Assembly: GCA_963666895.2 (NCBI GenBank)
Contig: CAXXNS010000010.1
Coordinates: 496,001 to 560,000, forward strand
DNA: 64,000 nt
Source: G963666895 sp963666895
GTDB lineage: Bacteria; Desulfobacterota; Desulfovibrionia; Desulfovibrionales; Desulfovibrionaceae
Direction of reading: 5' to 3'
The translations under genes and the position numbers were made by a program. Positions 41,363-49,855 of this stretch are shown here, one piece after another (position 1 is the first letter of the stretch; each line of letters starts with the position of its first letter). The notes below the pieces were generated by a model, which was not told the origin of the DNA, made no database searches, and saw only the letters and a program-made list of their open reading frames with translations.

Positions 41363-43276
41363 ATGTCGCTGAACAGGATTTTTCTTTTCCTGGCCCTGGC
41401 CTGCCTGGTTGGTTCACCGGCTTTCGGGGCCGTGCCGGAAGGGATCGAGGCCATCGAGCAGTTCACCTCGGCCGTGGAGGTGCGGGCCGACGGCAGCATG
41501 CTGGTCACCGAGACCATCCAGGTCCAGGCCCTGGGCCGGGAGATCAAGCGCGGCATCTTCCGCGACTTTCCCACCACCTACAAGGATCCCCAGGGCCGCT
41601 CCGTGCGCGTGCCCTTTGACGTGCAGGAAGTCCTGCGCGACGGCAAGCCCGAGCCCCACTTCACCGAGGGACTGTCCAACGGCGTGCGGCTGTACATCGG
41701 GGACAAGGACGTGTTCCTGAAGCCCGGCACCTACGTGTACACCATCGTCTACGAGACCGACCGCCAGATCGGTTTCTTCGAGGACCACGACGAGCTGTAC
41801 TGGAACGTCACGGGCAACGACTGGGATTTCGCCATTTATGAGGCCAAGGCCATCGTCTCCCTGCCCGGATCGGCCAAGCCCCACATGCTGGACGGCTGGG
41901 TCGGATACCAGGGCGCGGGCGACGGAGTCCCGGACGTCAAGGCCTTCACGACCAAGCAGGTGCGCGGGGCCACGGTCTTCACCTCCACCCGGATCCTGGC
42001 GCCGGGCGAGGGGCTGACCATCGCCATGGGCTTCGACAAGGGGCTGGTGGCCCCCCCCACCATGCTTGAGACGCACCAGGACACGGTCTGGGGCGTGGGC
42101 GCGCTGGGCCTGCTCCTGGCCTACTATCTGTTCGCCTGGAACCGTGTGGGCCGCGATCCCCGGGGCGGGGCCGTGGTGCCCCTGTTTGAGCCGCCCGAGG
42201 GCATTTCCGCGGCCGGGTGCCGCCACATCATGCGCATGGGCTTTGACAACACCTGTTTCGCGGCCGCGGTGCTCTCCTGCGCGGTCAAGGGCGCCCTGGT
42301 GGTGGAAGAGCCCAAGAAGCGGAGCTACAGCGTACGCAGCAGCGGATCAAGCCCGTCCCAGCCCCTGGCCCCGGACGAGGCCGTGCTGGAAAACAAGCTT
42401 TTCCGGGACGGGGACGAGCTGGTCTTCAAGCAGACGAACCACGCCCGGGTGAGCACGGTGCGCAGCTCCCTGCAGAAGGTGCTCAAGCAGCGCTACGGCG
42501 CGGCCTATTTCAAGCGCAACGCGGTCTGGCTGCTGCCCGGCCTGGTCATCACCCTGGCCGGATTGTACTCCCAGACCGTGTATTCCCTGGGCGGCGAGGA
42601 CGGCGTGTTCGCGGGCGTGATGACCGTGGTGGTCCTGGCCTGGAGCGCGGTGGTCGGGTCCATCTGGACCTCCTGGTCGCGCATGCGCAAGGCCATGCCC
42701 CTGTTGGCGGGCATCGTGGGCCTGCTCCTGGGCCTGGCCTTCACCGGCCCCCTGGTGGGCGCGTTCGTCGCCCTCATGGCCTTCCTGCCCCTGGCCTCCC
42801 TGGTCCTGGTGGCCGGGATGTGCCTGACCAACCTGGTCTTTTTCCGCCTGCTCCGGGCCTACACGGTCAAGGGCCGCCAGATCCTGGACCGCATCGAGGG
42901 GTTCAAGCTCTTTTTGTCCGTGGCCGAAAAGGATCGGCTGGACCTGCTCAATCCCCCGGAGGAGACCCCGGAGCTGTTCGAACGGTTCCTGCCCTATGCC
43001 CTGGCCCTGGGCGTGGAGCAGCGCTGGAGCGAGCGGTTCGCCGAGGTGCTGGCCCGGGCCCAGGCCGATCCGGACCGGGGCTGGCGCGCCTCCTGGTACC
43101 ACGGTCAGGACTTCCGGGGCGACCGGCTGGCCGGGCATCTGGGCGCGGGCCTGGGAGCCAGCCTGGCCGGGGCGGTGGCCGCCTCGTCCCGAGCACCGGG
43201 ATCGTCCTCCGGGTTTTCCGGGGGCGGCGGGTCCTCGGGCGGCGGAGGCGGCGGAGGCGGAGGCGGCGGATGGTAG
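41363..43276 (+). CDS. DUF2207 membrane protein with poly-Gly tail (copy 2)
   Basis: GAGGGAAGGG precedes the ATG at 41363. The 637-residue protein is a paralogue of copy 1, with the same order: signal peptide, DUF2207 (VEVRADGSMLVTETIQV, YTIVYETDRQIGFFEDHDELYWNVTG), membrane helix, and AAGCRHIMRMGFDNTCFAAAVLSCAVKGALV. It ends in the typical Gly/Ser tail closing with Trp at 43205-43276. The tail is a family feature that probably lies outside the membrane. A short AT-rich gap at 41287-41362 could hold its own promoter. Confidence 0.88.
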   Translation: MSLNRIFLFLALACLVGSPAFGAVPEGIEAIEQFTSAVEVRADGSMLVTETIQVQALGREIKRGIFRDFPTTYKDPQGRSVRVPFDVQEVLRDGKPEPHFTEGLSNGVRLYIGDKDVFLKPGTYVYTIVYETDRQIGFFEDHDELYWNVTGNDWDFAIYEAKAIVSLPGSAKPHMLDGWVGYQGAGDGVPDVKAFTTKQVRGATVFTSTRILAPGEGLTIAMGFDKGLVAPPTMLETHQDTVWGVGALGLLLAYYLFAWNRVGRDPRGGAVVPLFEPPEGISAAGCRHIMRMGFDNTCFAAAVLSCAVKGALVVEEPKKRSYSVRSSGSSPSQPLAPDEAVLENKLFRDGDELVFKQTNHARVSTVRSSLQKVLKQRYGAAYFKRNAVWLLPGLVITLAGLYSQTVYSLGGEDGVFAGVMTVVVLAWSAVVGSIWTSWSRMRKAMPLLAGIVGLLLGLAFTGPLVGAFVALMAFLPLASLVLVAGMCLTNLVFFRLLRAYTVKGRQILDRIEGFKLFLSVAEKDRLDLLNPPEETPELFERFLPYALALGVEQRWSERFAEVLARAQADPDRGWRASWYHGQDFRGDRLAGHLGAGLGASLAGAVAASSRAPGSSSGFSGGGGSSGGGGGGGGGGGW

Positions 43277-43407
43277 CGGGGGATGGTTACGATTCGGGGT
43301 GACGATGCACGGCAAGTTTTGGTAACAACTCCCGTAATCATCGACAGCGAGACGGGCATCGCCTAAGTACGGGGTACCGGAAAATCCCTCAACCGGACGG
43401 GGAACAC

Positions 43408-46011
43408 GTGGCTGCAGGCAAGGATTTCAGGGATCGTTTCAAGCGCCTTCGGGAGAAACTGGAACGGTTCAATGCGGGGACTGCCGATCCCGGGGACGGC
43501 ATGGTGTCTCTGGCCCTGCTGGCCGAACTGGAAGGAATCGTCAACGAATACGACCGGGAACGGAAGACCCTTGAGTCGGCCCGCAAGGAGCAGAAGCAGC
43601 GAAGCACCCGTCTGGCCCGCAAAGTGGAAGGTTCGGAACAGGAGCGCAAGGCCTCGGAGCAACGCTACCGGATTTTGTTCGATGCCCTGGCCGACATGGT
43701 GGTGGTCATGGACCAGGACGGGCTCATTCTGGACGCCAACCGGGCGGCCTGTCGTCGTCTCGGGTATTCGCGTCGGGAGCTGATCCGCTCCAAGACCCTG
43801 TTCGACCTGATCCCGGAGGAAGAACGGGACGTCGCCCGGAAACGCCTCGATATTTTGGGCGACAAGAACGAATTATCCTTTGAGGCCCGATGCCTGGACC
43901 GCAAGGGGGATCGTATCCCCGTTGAGGTCAACGCCCGGGTCATTGATTCCGGGGACGGGCGGACGATCCTGGCCACGGGCAGGGACATCACCCTGCGCAA
44001 GGAGACCTCCGAGGCCCTGCAGAACCAGATGTTCTTCGCGCAGGCGCTCATGGACGCGGCGCCGGCGCCGATCTTCTACAAGAACCCGACCGGGGTTTTT
44101 CTGGGCTGCAACGCCGCGTTCGCCGAACTGATTGGGGTGTCCAAGAAGGAGATTCTCGGGCGGACCATGTTCGAGATCACCAACCGCGAGCTGGCCCAGC
44201 TCTACAGCGAAAAGGACACCCAACTTCTGGAACGGGGCGGCACCCAGGCCTACGAATTCCAGGGCCAGTCGGCCAACGGCGAGAAGTACGACGCGCTCAT
44301 CTCCAAGGCCGCGTTCCGCGACACCACGGGCAAGGTGGCCGGGCTGGTGGGCGTGCTCCTGGACATCACCGAGCGCAAGCAGGCCGAGCAGGTCCTGAAC
44401 CGGGCCCGCCTGGACCTGGAGCACCGGGTGCGCGAGCGGACCATCGAACTGACCGACGCCTATTCCCGCCTGGCGGACAGCGAGCAGAAGTACCGCACCC
44501 TGTACGAGCAGGCCGGCGAGGGCATTCTGCTGGTGGACGCCGAGGGACGGGTGCAGGAGGCCAACCCGGCCTCCCTGGCCCTGTTCGAGGCCAAGTTGTC
44601 CCAGATCGTGGGCGCCAAGCTGGACGAGTTGGTGTGCGGCGATTCCCACGAGGCCCTGTCCCCGCTGCTGGAGTGCGGGGTGGGCGGCTCGGTGGAGCGC
44701 CGCGAACTGCGCATCTCCTGCTCGTGCAGCATCGCCGGGTCCGGGGTCTATGCCGAGGCCAGCGCCACCCGCCTGGAGGAGGGGCGCATCCTGGTCATGC
44801 TCCGGGACGTGACCAACCGGCGGCGCATCCGCGAGGAACTGCTCCAGGCCAAGATCGCGGCCGAGGACGCCAACCAGGCCAAAAGCGAGTTCCTGGCCAA
44901 CATGAGCCATGAGATCCGCACCCCCATTTCCGGCATCCTGGGCGTCACGGACATGGGCCTGAGCATGCAGCCGGGCCCGAATATGGCCGACCTGCTGAAC
45001 AATATCCGCAAGGCCACCAACAGCCTCCTGGAAATCGTCAACGACATCCTGGACTTCTCCAAGATCGAGGCCCGCAAGCTGGAGCTGCACGAGGCCCCGT
45101 TCAACCTCCAGGACCGGCTGGATCGATTGACCGAGGTCCACAGGCCCCGGGCCGAGGACAAGGGGCTGGTCCTGGCCGTGGTCGCGCCGAGCCGCGACCT
45201 GCTCGTGTACGGCGACGCGGGCCGCCTGGACCAGGTGCTGTCCAATTTGTTGTCCAACGCCATCAAGTTCACGGAGCAGGGGAGGGTGGACCTGCGGGTG
45301 GAGATCGAGGACGAGGACGAGGAGGGGGTGGGGCTCAAGTTCGTGGTCTCGGACACGGGCTCGGGCATCCCGGATCACAAGAAAAAGCTTTTGTTCAAGA
45401 CCTTTTCCCAGCTGGAAAAAGGTTCACGCCGCTCCTACGGCGGGGCCGGGCTCGGCCTGGCCATTTCCCGCCGCCTGGTGGAGCTCATGAACGGGTCCAT
45501 CTGGCTGGAGGAGGCCGAGGGCCCGGGCGCGACCTTCGCCTTCCGGGTGCGCCTGGCCTGGGCCGGGCAGACCGGGGAACACCGGGCCGAGGTGGCGCCC
45601 AAGGTGGCGGAGATCCGTCCGGCCAGGCAGGGCCGCCGCGTCCTTCTGGCCGAGGACAACCTCATCAACCAGGAGTTCTTGGCCCATTTCCTGGAGGAGG
45701 CGGGGCACAGCGTGCTGGTGGCCGAGAACGGCCGCAAGGCGCTGGAGGCCCTGGAAAAGGAAACCTTCGACCTGGTGCTTATGGACGTGCAGATGCCGGT
45801 CATGGACGGGCTGGAGGCCACCCGCCGCATCCGGAGCCACTCGGCCGGGCTGTTCGATCCGGCCGTTCCGGTGGTGGCCCTGACGGCCTACGCCATGAAG
45901 GGGGACAAGGAGCGCATCCTCAAGGCGGGCATGACCGAATACCTGTCCAAGCCCGTGGACATGGAAGCCTTGTACGCGGTCATCGACCGATTGACCGCGG
46001 GCAAGGAGTAA
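43408..46011 (+). CDS. Hybrid sensor histidine kinase with PAS domains and receiver
   Basis: The 867-residue soluble protein starts at a GTG with CGGGG upstream. A short coiled coil is followed by three PAS domains (about 80-195, 205-325 and 365-480; LFDALADMVVVMDQDG, MDAAPAPIFYKNPTG, EQAGEGILLVDAEG), a HisKA box NMSHEIRTPISG with His near 501, the ATPase boxes VLSNLLSNAIKF, VSDTGSGIPDH and GGAGLGLAIS, and a C-terminal receiver with LVLMDVQMPVMDG (Asp near 792) and LSKPVD. No membrane helix is seen, so it senses a cytoplasmic signal. Output partner unknown; it converges on a GGDEF gene. Confidence 0.93.
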   Translation: MAAGKDFRDRFKRLREKLERFNAGTADPGDGMVSLALLAELEGIVNEYDRERKTLESARKEQKQRSTRLARKVEGSEQERKASEQRYRILFDALADMVVVMDQDGLILDANRAACRRLGYSRRELIRSKTLFDLIPEEERDVARKRLDILGDKNELSFEARCLDRKGDRIPVEVNARVIDSGDGRTILATGRDITLRKETSEALQNQMFFAQALMDAAPAPIFYKNPTGVFLGCNAAFAELIGVSKKEILGRTMFEITNRELAQLYSEKDTQLLERGGTQAYEFQGQSANGEKYDALISKAAFRDTTGKVAGLVGVLLDITERKQAEQVLNRARLDLEHRVRERTIELTDAYSRLADSEQKYRTLYEQAGEGILLVDAEGRVQEANPASLALFEAKLSQIVGAKLDELVCGDSHEALSPLLECGVGGSVERRELRISCSCSIAGSGVYAEASATRLEEGRILVMLRDVTNRRRIREELLQAKIAAEDANQAKSEFLANMSHEIRTPISGILGVTDMGLSMQPGPNMADLLNNIRKATNSLLEIVNDILDFSKIEARKLELHEAPFNLQDRLDRLTEVHRPRAEDKGLVLAVVAPSRDLLVYGDAGRLDQVLSNLLSNAIKFTEQGRVDLRVEIEDEDEEGVGLKFVVSDTGSGIPDHKKKLLFKTFSQLEKGSRRSYGGAGLGLAISRRLVELMNGSIWLEEAEGPGATFAFRVRLAWAGQTGEHRAEVAPKVAEIRPARQGRRVLLAEDNLINQEFLAHFLEEAGHSVLVAENGRKALEALEKETFDLVLMDVQMPVMDGLEATRRIRSHSAGLFDPAVPVVALTAYAMKGDKERILKAGMTEYLSKPVDMEALYAVIDRLTAGKE

Positions 46012-46029
46012 GCCGGAAAAAGCGGGCGG

Positions 46030-47079
46030 TTACAGGGTGTCCGAGTAGCGGGCCACCAGGTTGCGGCCCGAGTTTTTGGCCCGATACAGGGCCTTGTCCG
46101 CGGCGTCCACCAGGCCGTCCATGCTGAACCCGGGCAGCAGTTCGGCCACGCCGATGGACACGGTGAAGTGCAGGGGCTTGTTCAGCAGCTTGCCGTCCTT
46201 GCGGGTTTGGAATTCGTAGTCCTCCACGTCCTTGCGCAGGGTCTCGGCCCGCTGGGCCGCCTCGGTCAGGCCGGTGCCGGGAAAGACCATGACCAGCTCC
46301 TCGCCGCCGTAGCGGGCCGCGTAGGCGTCGTAGCGAAGGGTGTGCTCGTCCACGATTTTGGCCAGGGCGCGGAGCATGTCGTCGCCCACCATGTGGCCGT
46401 GGCTGTCGTTGACCAGCTTGAAGTGATCCACGTCGATCATCAGCAAGCTCAGGGACTTCTTGCGCGATTGGGCCGTGATCACGGCCTCGGACAGGTAGGT
46501 GTTCAGGGACCGCCGGTTGTGCAGGCTGACCAGCAGGGGGTCGTAGTTTGCGGTCCGCTCCAGGGCCTTGGCCCGTTCTTCCCACTCCCGGGCCTCCTCC
46601 TTGACCTCGTTGACCACCTCGTTGACCAGGGAGCGGATGCGCTTGACGATGTCCGACTTGGATTCGTCGCCGGACACGGCCTCCACGGTTTGCTCCTTGA
46701 AGGTCTCCAGCCGGCTTTCCTGGCGCTTGCGGGAGCCGTGCAGGCCGTCGAAGATGGCGTTCATCTCCTCGTACAGGGCCTGGGTGGCCACCTGCTCCTT
46801 GCGCAGGGAATCCCGGAGGGTTTCCGTGGTGCCGTTGTGGACGATGAAGTCTTCCAGGTGCTTGATGATGGTCTTGAAGCGTTTGTCCGTAAGCTCCTTG
46901 TCCGCCATCTCCTTGAGCACGAGCTGCTGCACCTCGCTGGCGCGTTCCTTGTCGAATACGGACAAATGACTGACAAGGTTGCGTACGAACAGGAGAATGG
47001 CCAGCCATTCGGGATCGTCATGCACGCCGAAGCTTTCCAGCAGTTCGCAAACCTGGCCGATGTTTTTTCGAGACTCCAC
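46030..47079 (-). CDS. Diguanylate cyclase (GGDEF)
   Basis: GGDEF enzymes make c-di-GMP from two GTP. The 349-residue protein has a helical N-terminal sensory region (1-185; GVHDDPEWLAILLFVRNLVSHL, later coiled text) and the cyclase domain (186-349) with NYDPLLVSLHNRRSLNTYL, MIDVDHFKLVNDSHGHMVGDDML, the A-site RYGGEELVMVFPG and SIGVAE. GGEEL is a working variant of GGDEF. The residues five before the A-site do not form RxxD, so product inhibition may be absent. It converges on the hybrid kinase gene. Confidence 0.93.
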   Translation of the reverse strand: MESRKNIGQVCELLESFGVHDDPEWLAILLFVRNLVSHLSVFDKERASEVQQLVLKEMADKELTDKRFKTIIKHLEDFIVHNGTTETLRDSLRKEQVATQALYEEMNAIFDGLHGSRKRQESRLETFKEQTVEAVSGDESKSDIVKRIRSLVNEVVNEVKEEAREWEERAKALERTANYDPLLVSLHNRRSLNTYLSEAVITAQSRKKSLSLLMIDVDHFKLVNDSHGHMVGDDMLRALAKIVDEHTLRYDAYAARYGGEELVMVFPGTGLTEAAQRAETLRKDVEDYEFQTRKDGKLLNKPLHFTVSIGVAELLPGFSMDGLVDAADKALYRAKNSGRNLVARYSDTL

Positions 47080-47174
47080 CGAGCGGCCCCTTTGTCTGAT
47101 TGTTGGCGCTGCTTCTTGTATAGCAAGATTATCGGGATGGGAACAAGGTTTTTGCGGGCTTTTTCGGCCGGAAA

Positions 47175-47206
47175 GAGAAGGGCCCGGAGGAGAATCCTCC
47201 GGGCCC
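47175..47206 (-). terminator. Intrinsic terminator, minus strand
   Basis: GGGCCCGGAGGA at 47180-47191 and TCCTCCGGGCCC at 47195-47206 form a perfect 12-base stem with a three-base loop. Read on the minus strand it is followed by TTCTCTTTCC. It closes the transcript of the small membrane peptide gene. Confidence 0.75.
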
Positions 47207-47336
47207 GCCCCGCCGCAAGCGGCGAGGTGTGTCCGGGCGGTTCAGGGGTTGAGAGGGGCACGAGGGATTGTTTTCCCGTCCCCGCCCGGTCACTTTGGTG
47301 GGGCGTTGTTGATGGGCGCGTCTTCAAGGCGGTCGC

Positions 47337-47534
47337 CTACAGGCAGCCGTGTGTGTAGTTCTCCTTGTGAAGGCCGCGCCGGCTTACTTTTCCCTGGTCG
47401 AATCCCCTGTCGCGGGAGGTACGTTCCGCCTTGGGGTCGCGTGCGAACCACAGCAAAAGCAGCAGTGCGATCAGGATGGCGCCCCAAATGGCGAACCAAT
47501 CGAACAGGTTGATTTGAAAAATATCGGCGTTCAT
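47337..47534 (-). CDS. 65-residue single-span membrane peptide under a sigma-54 promoter
   Basis: The ATG at 47534 has AAGGAGG at a good distance; an ATG six bases upstream is too close to it. The peptide has an amphipathic start (MNADIFQINLFDWFAIW), one membrane helix (GAILIALLLLLWF) and a basic hydrophilic tail that ends H-G-C-L. Family unknown. It lies between a perfect -24/-12 site and a terminator, and next to the gene for a sigma-54 activator, so it is most likely the regulated target. Possible roles are a small subunit or regulator of a membrane transporter; this is inference. Confidence 0.7.
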   Translation of the reverse strand: MNADIFQINLFDWFAIWGAILIALLLLLWFARDPKAERTSRDRGFDQGKVSRRGLHKENYTHGCL

Positions 47535-47598
47535 GTCCATTCCTCCTTAGTCTTTCCCGGGCGGCGACAATGCGCCGCAGTCAATACACCCCTGTATA

Positions 47599-47614
47599 GG
47601 CAAGCGCGGTGCCA
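47599..47614 (-). promoter_or_regulatory. Sigma-54 (RpoN) promoter
   Basis: On the minus strand TGGCACCGCGCTTGCC matches the consensus TGGCAC-N5-TTGC at every position, with the required 10-base gap between GG and GC. Transcription would start near 47588, about 54 bases before the peptide ATG. Confidence 0.85.
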
Positions 47615-47699
47615 AAGTGGAGCACGGCACAAAAATCTATATGATTTCATGGAGATAAAAAGAAAGGAGCACCAAAGCGCCTGTCTCAAGCCGCAGAGA

Positions 47700-47720
47700 A
47701 AAGTGTTTCAGACACACTTT
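47700..47720. promoter_or_regulatory. Inverted repeat 1, candidate enhancer for the sigma-54 activator
   Basis: AAAGTGT and ACACTTT are perfect seven-base arms around TTCAGAC. The core TGTTTCAGACACAC recurs in repeat 2. The site is about 110-130 bases upstream of the predicted start of transcription, the usual place for an activator of RpoN promoters. Confidence 0.7.
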
Positions 47721-47729
47721 CTGTATCAT

Positions 47730-47754
47730 AAATTGTTTCAGGGACACACAATTT
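47730..47754. promoter_or_regulatory. Inverted repeat 2, candidate enhancer for the sigma-54 activator
   Basis: AAATTGT and ACAATTT are perfect seven-base arms around an 11-base centre with TTCAG and ACAC, as in repeat 1. The two centres lie about 32 bases apart, near three helical turns, so two dimers would sit on the same face. Partial copies TGTCTCA occur at 47683 and 47754. The rest of 47541-47926 shows no gene. Confidence 0.7.
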
Positions 47755-47926
47755 GTCTCAGAGAACGCCTGTCAGTACGGAGAGCCGGGTGGGATCTGTC
47801 TGAAGAATGGAAGAATGTTGAGAAATAAAATGATAGATTTCATAATGATCAAAAAAAATAGAAAAAAATGAGCATTCGGCCCGGACAAGACGGGCAGGCT
47901 GGGGAAAGTGTGTCAGAAGGAACAGG

Positions 47927-49855
47927 TCAGGACCTGGGCGCCTGGGCAAAGGCTTCCAGGCGGCGGTACAGGGTGGACCGGCTCACGCCCAGCATCCGGG
48001 CGGCCCGGGCCTTTTTCCCTCCGGCCCGCTCCAGGGCCTGGGCCACCTGCTCCGGGGTCAGCTCGGTCGGACCCGAGCCCTGGGGTTCGGCCGGGGCGTC
48101 CACCTTGCGGGTCGAGGCCAGCCCCTGGTCCGGATCGGGCAGGTGCCCGGGCATGAGCCGGGATCCCCGGCACAGGATGCAGGCGTGCTCCACGGCGTGG
48201 CGCAGCTCCCGGACGTTGCCGGGCCAGTGGTGGCGCAGCACGCGCTCCATGAACCCGGGGTCGATGTCCCGGATGTCTTTGCCCATGGACTCGGCGAACT
48301 CGTCCACGAAGTGCTGCACCAGCAGGGGGACGTCCTCGGCGCGTTCGCGCAGGGGCGGCAGCTGGATGTTGACCACGTTGAGCCGGTAGTACAGATCCTC
48401 GCGAAAGGCCCCGGACCGCACCTTGTCGGCCAGGTCGGCGTTGGTGGCCGCCACCAGGCGTACGTCCGCCCGCCGTGTGCGGTTGTCGCCCACACGCTCA
48501 AACTCCCGGCTCTCCATGGCCCGCAGGAGCTTGAGCTGAATGAGGCTGGAGATGTCGCCGATCTCGTCCAGGAACAGGGTGCCGCCCTCGGCCGCTTCGA
48601 ACCGCCCCTGCTTGTCGCGGATGGCCCCGGAAAAGGCCCCGCGCACGTGGCCGAAGAGCTCGGATTCCAGCAGGTTCTCGGACAGGGCCGAGCAGTTGAC
48701 CTTGACCAGGGGCCCCTTGGACCGAGGGCCGGTGTAGTGCAGGCACTCGGCCACCAGCTCCTTGCCCGTGCCGGACGGGCCGGTGATGAGCACCAGGGAG
48801 TCCACTTGCGCCAACTGTTCGATCAGCGAATAAACCTTCTGCATGACATGGCTTTTGCCTTTCAATCTACCCATGCCGGTCCGGCCGCGCATGGCCGAGA
48901 GCTCCTGTTCCAGCCGCTCCAGGCGGGTCACGTCCCGGACCACCAGCACCGCGCCCGAGAATCCGCCCGAGGCGCCCTTGAGCGGGGCGCCGCTCATCTC
49001 CAGCACCCGCGTGGTCCGGCCGCAATGGTCGCAGGAGGCCTTGATTCCGCCCACCGGGGTCTGGCTCTCCAGGGTCTGGCGGAGTACGTCCACCCAGGGG
49101 CAGTCCTTGCGAAGGCCCTCGTCCACCCGGTCCCCGGGGGACAGCCCGGCCGCTTCGGGGCAGACGGCGCCGGGGTCGCGGTTGCATTCCAGCAGCCTGA
49201 GCCCGGGGTCCACCGAGAGCACGATGTCCGGGATGGAGTTGAGCAGGGCGGCCTTTTCCGACTGGGAGCGGCGCAGGGCCTCACGGGCCTCCACCAGCTC
49301 GGTGATGTCCGTGATCACGGCCACCACGGCCTCCAGCCTGAGCCGCCCCTCGGCCTTGGGGACCAGCATGTTGAGCACGTAGTGGAAGGGATTGCCCTGG
49401 GCGTCGCGGCCCGAGCCCTCCAGGCTGATGCGCTGCCGCCCCTCCCACAGCCCGGCCAGCTCCTCGGCGAACACGGCCCGGGTCTCGTCCTTGAGGATGT
49501 TCAGCAGGCAGCCCACCAGGGCGTCCGGGTCGGTGACGCCCAGGAGCCGCAGGGCCGCCTTGTTGACCCGCACCACGCGCACCAGCCCGGCCGCCTCGTC
49601 CAGGGCCTCGGGGTGCTCGGCCAGGTGTTGGCGCAGGTCCGTGACGCCCTGGTCGCGGAGCTGGCGGAACCAGACGCCCAGGGCCGAGAAATCCTCCTCC
49701 CAGACCGAGACCGGGGAGTGGTCGAACAGGTTGCGGTACTGCAGGGCCGAGCGGCGGGCCGCGGCCTCGCCCACCTCGAAGGCGCGCTCCAGCTGCGCTT
49801 CCAGTTCCTCGATGCGCAGGGACAGGGCGGCCGCGTCCTTGTCCGGGCCGGTCAT
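47927..49855 (-). CDS. Sigma-54-dependent transcriptional activator with PAS domains
   Basis: The 642-residue activator starts at 49855, overlapping the kinase stop (ATGA). It has a coiled start, two PAS-like regions (about 40-180 and 190-300, the second with a CDHCGRTTRVLEMSG cysteine pair), the AAA+ domain with Walker A GPSGTGKELVAECLH, the sigma-54 loop GAFSGA, Walker B GGTLFLDEIGD, the sensor region RADVRLVAATNADL, and a Fis helix-turn-helix (GGKKARAARMLGVSRSTLYRRL). GAFTGA is the consensus, so Thr to Ser is a mild change. It lacks a receiver domain, so the PAS region or direct contact with the kinase must control it. Confidence 0.93.
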   Translation of the reverse strand: MTGPDKDAAALSLRIEELEAQLERAFEVGEAAARRSALQYRNLFDHSPVSVWEEDFSALGVWFRQLRDQGVTDLRQHLAEHPEALDEAAGLVRVVRVNKAALRLLGVTDPDALVGCLLNILKDETRAVFAEELAGLWEGRQRISLEGSGRDAQGNPFHYVLNMLVPKAEGRLRLEAVVAVITDITELVEAREALRRSQSEKAALLNSIPDIVLSVDPGLRLLECNRDPGAVCPEAAGLSPGDRVDEGLRKDCPWVDVLRQTLESQTPVGGIKASCDHCGRTTRVLEMSGAPLKGASGGFSGAVLVVRDVTRLERLEQELSAMRGRTGMGRLKGKSHVMQKVYSLIEQLAQVDSLVLITGPSGTGKELVAECLHYTGPRSKGPLVKVNCSALSENLLESELFGHVRGAFSGAIRDKQGRFEAAEGGTLFLDEIGDISSLIQLKLLRAMESREFERVGDNRTRRADVRLVAATNADLADKVRSGAFREDLYYRLNVVNIQLPPLRERAEDVPLLVQHFVDEFAESMGKDIRDIDPGFMERVLRHHWPGNVRELRHAVEHACILCRGSRLMPGHLPDPDQGLASTRKVDAPAEPQGSGPTELTPEQVAQALERAGGKKARAARMLGVSRSTLYRRLEAFAQAPRS

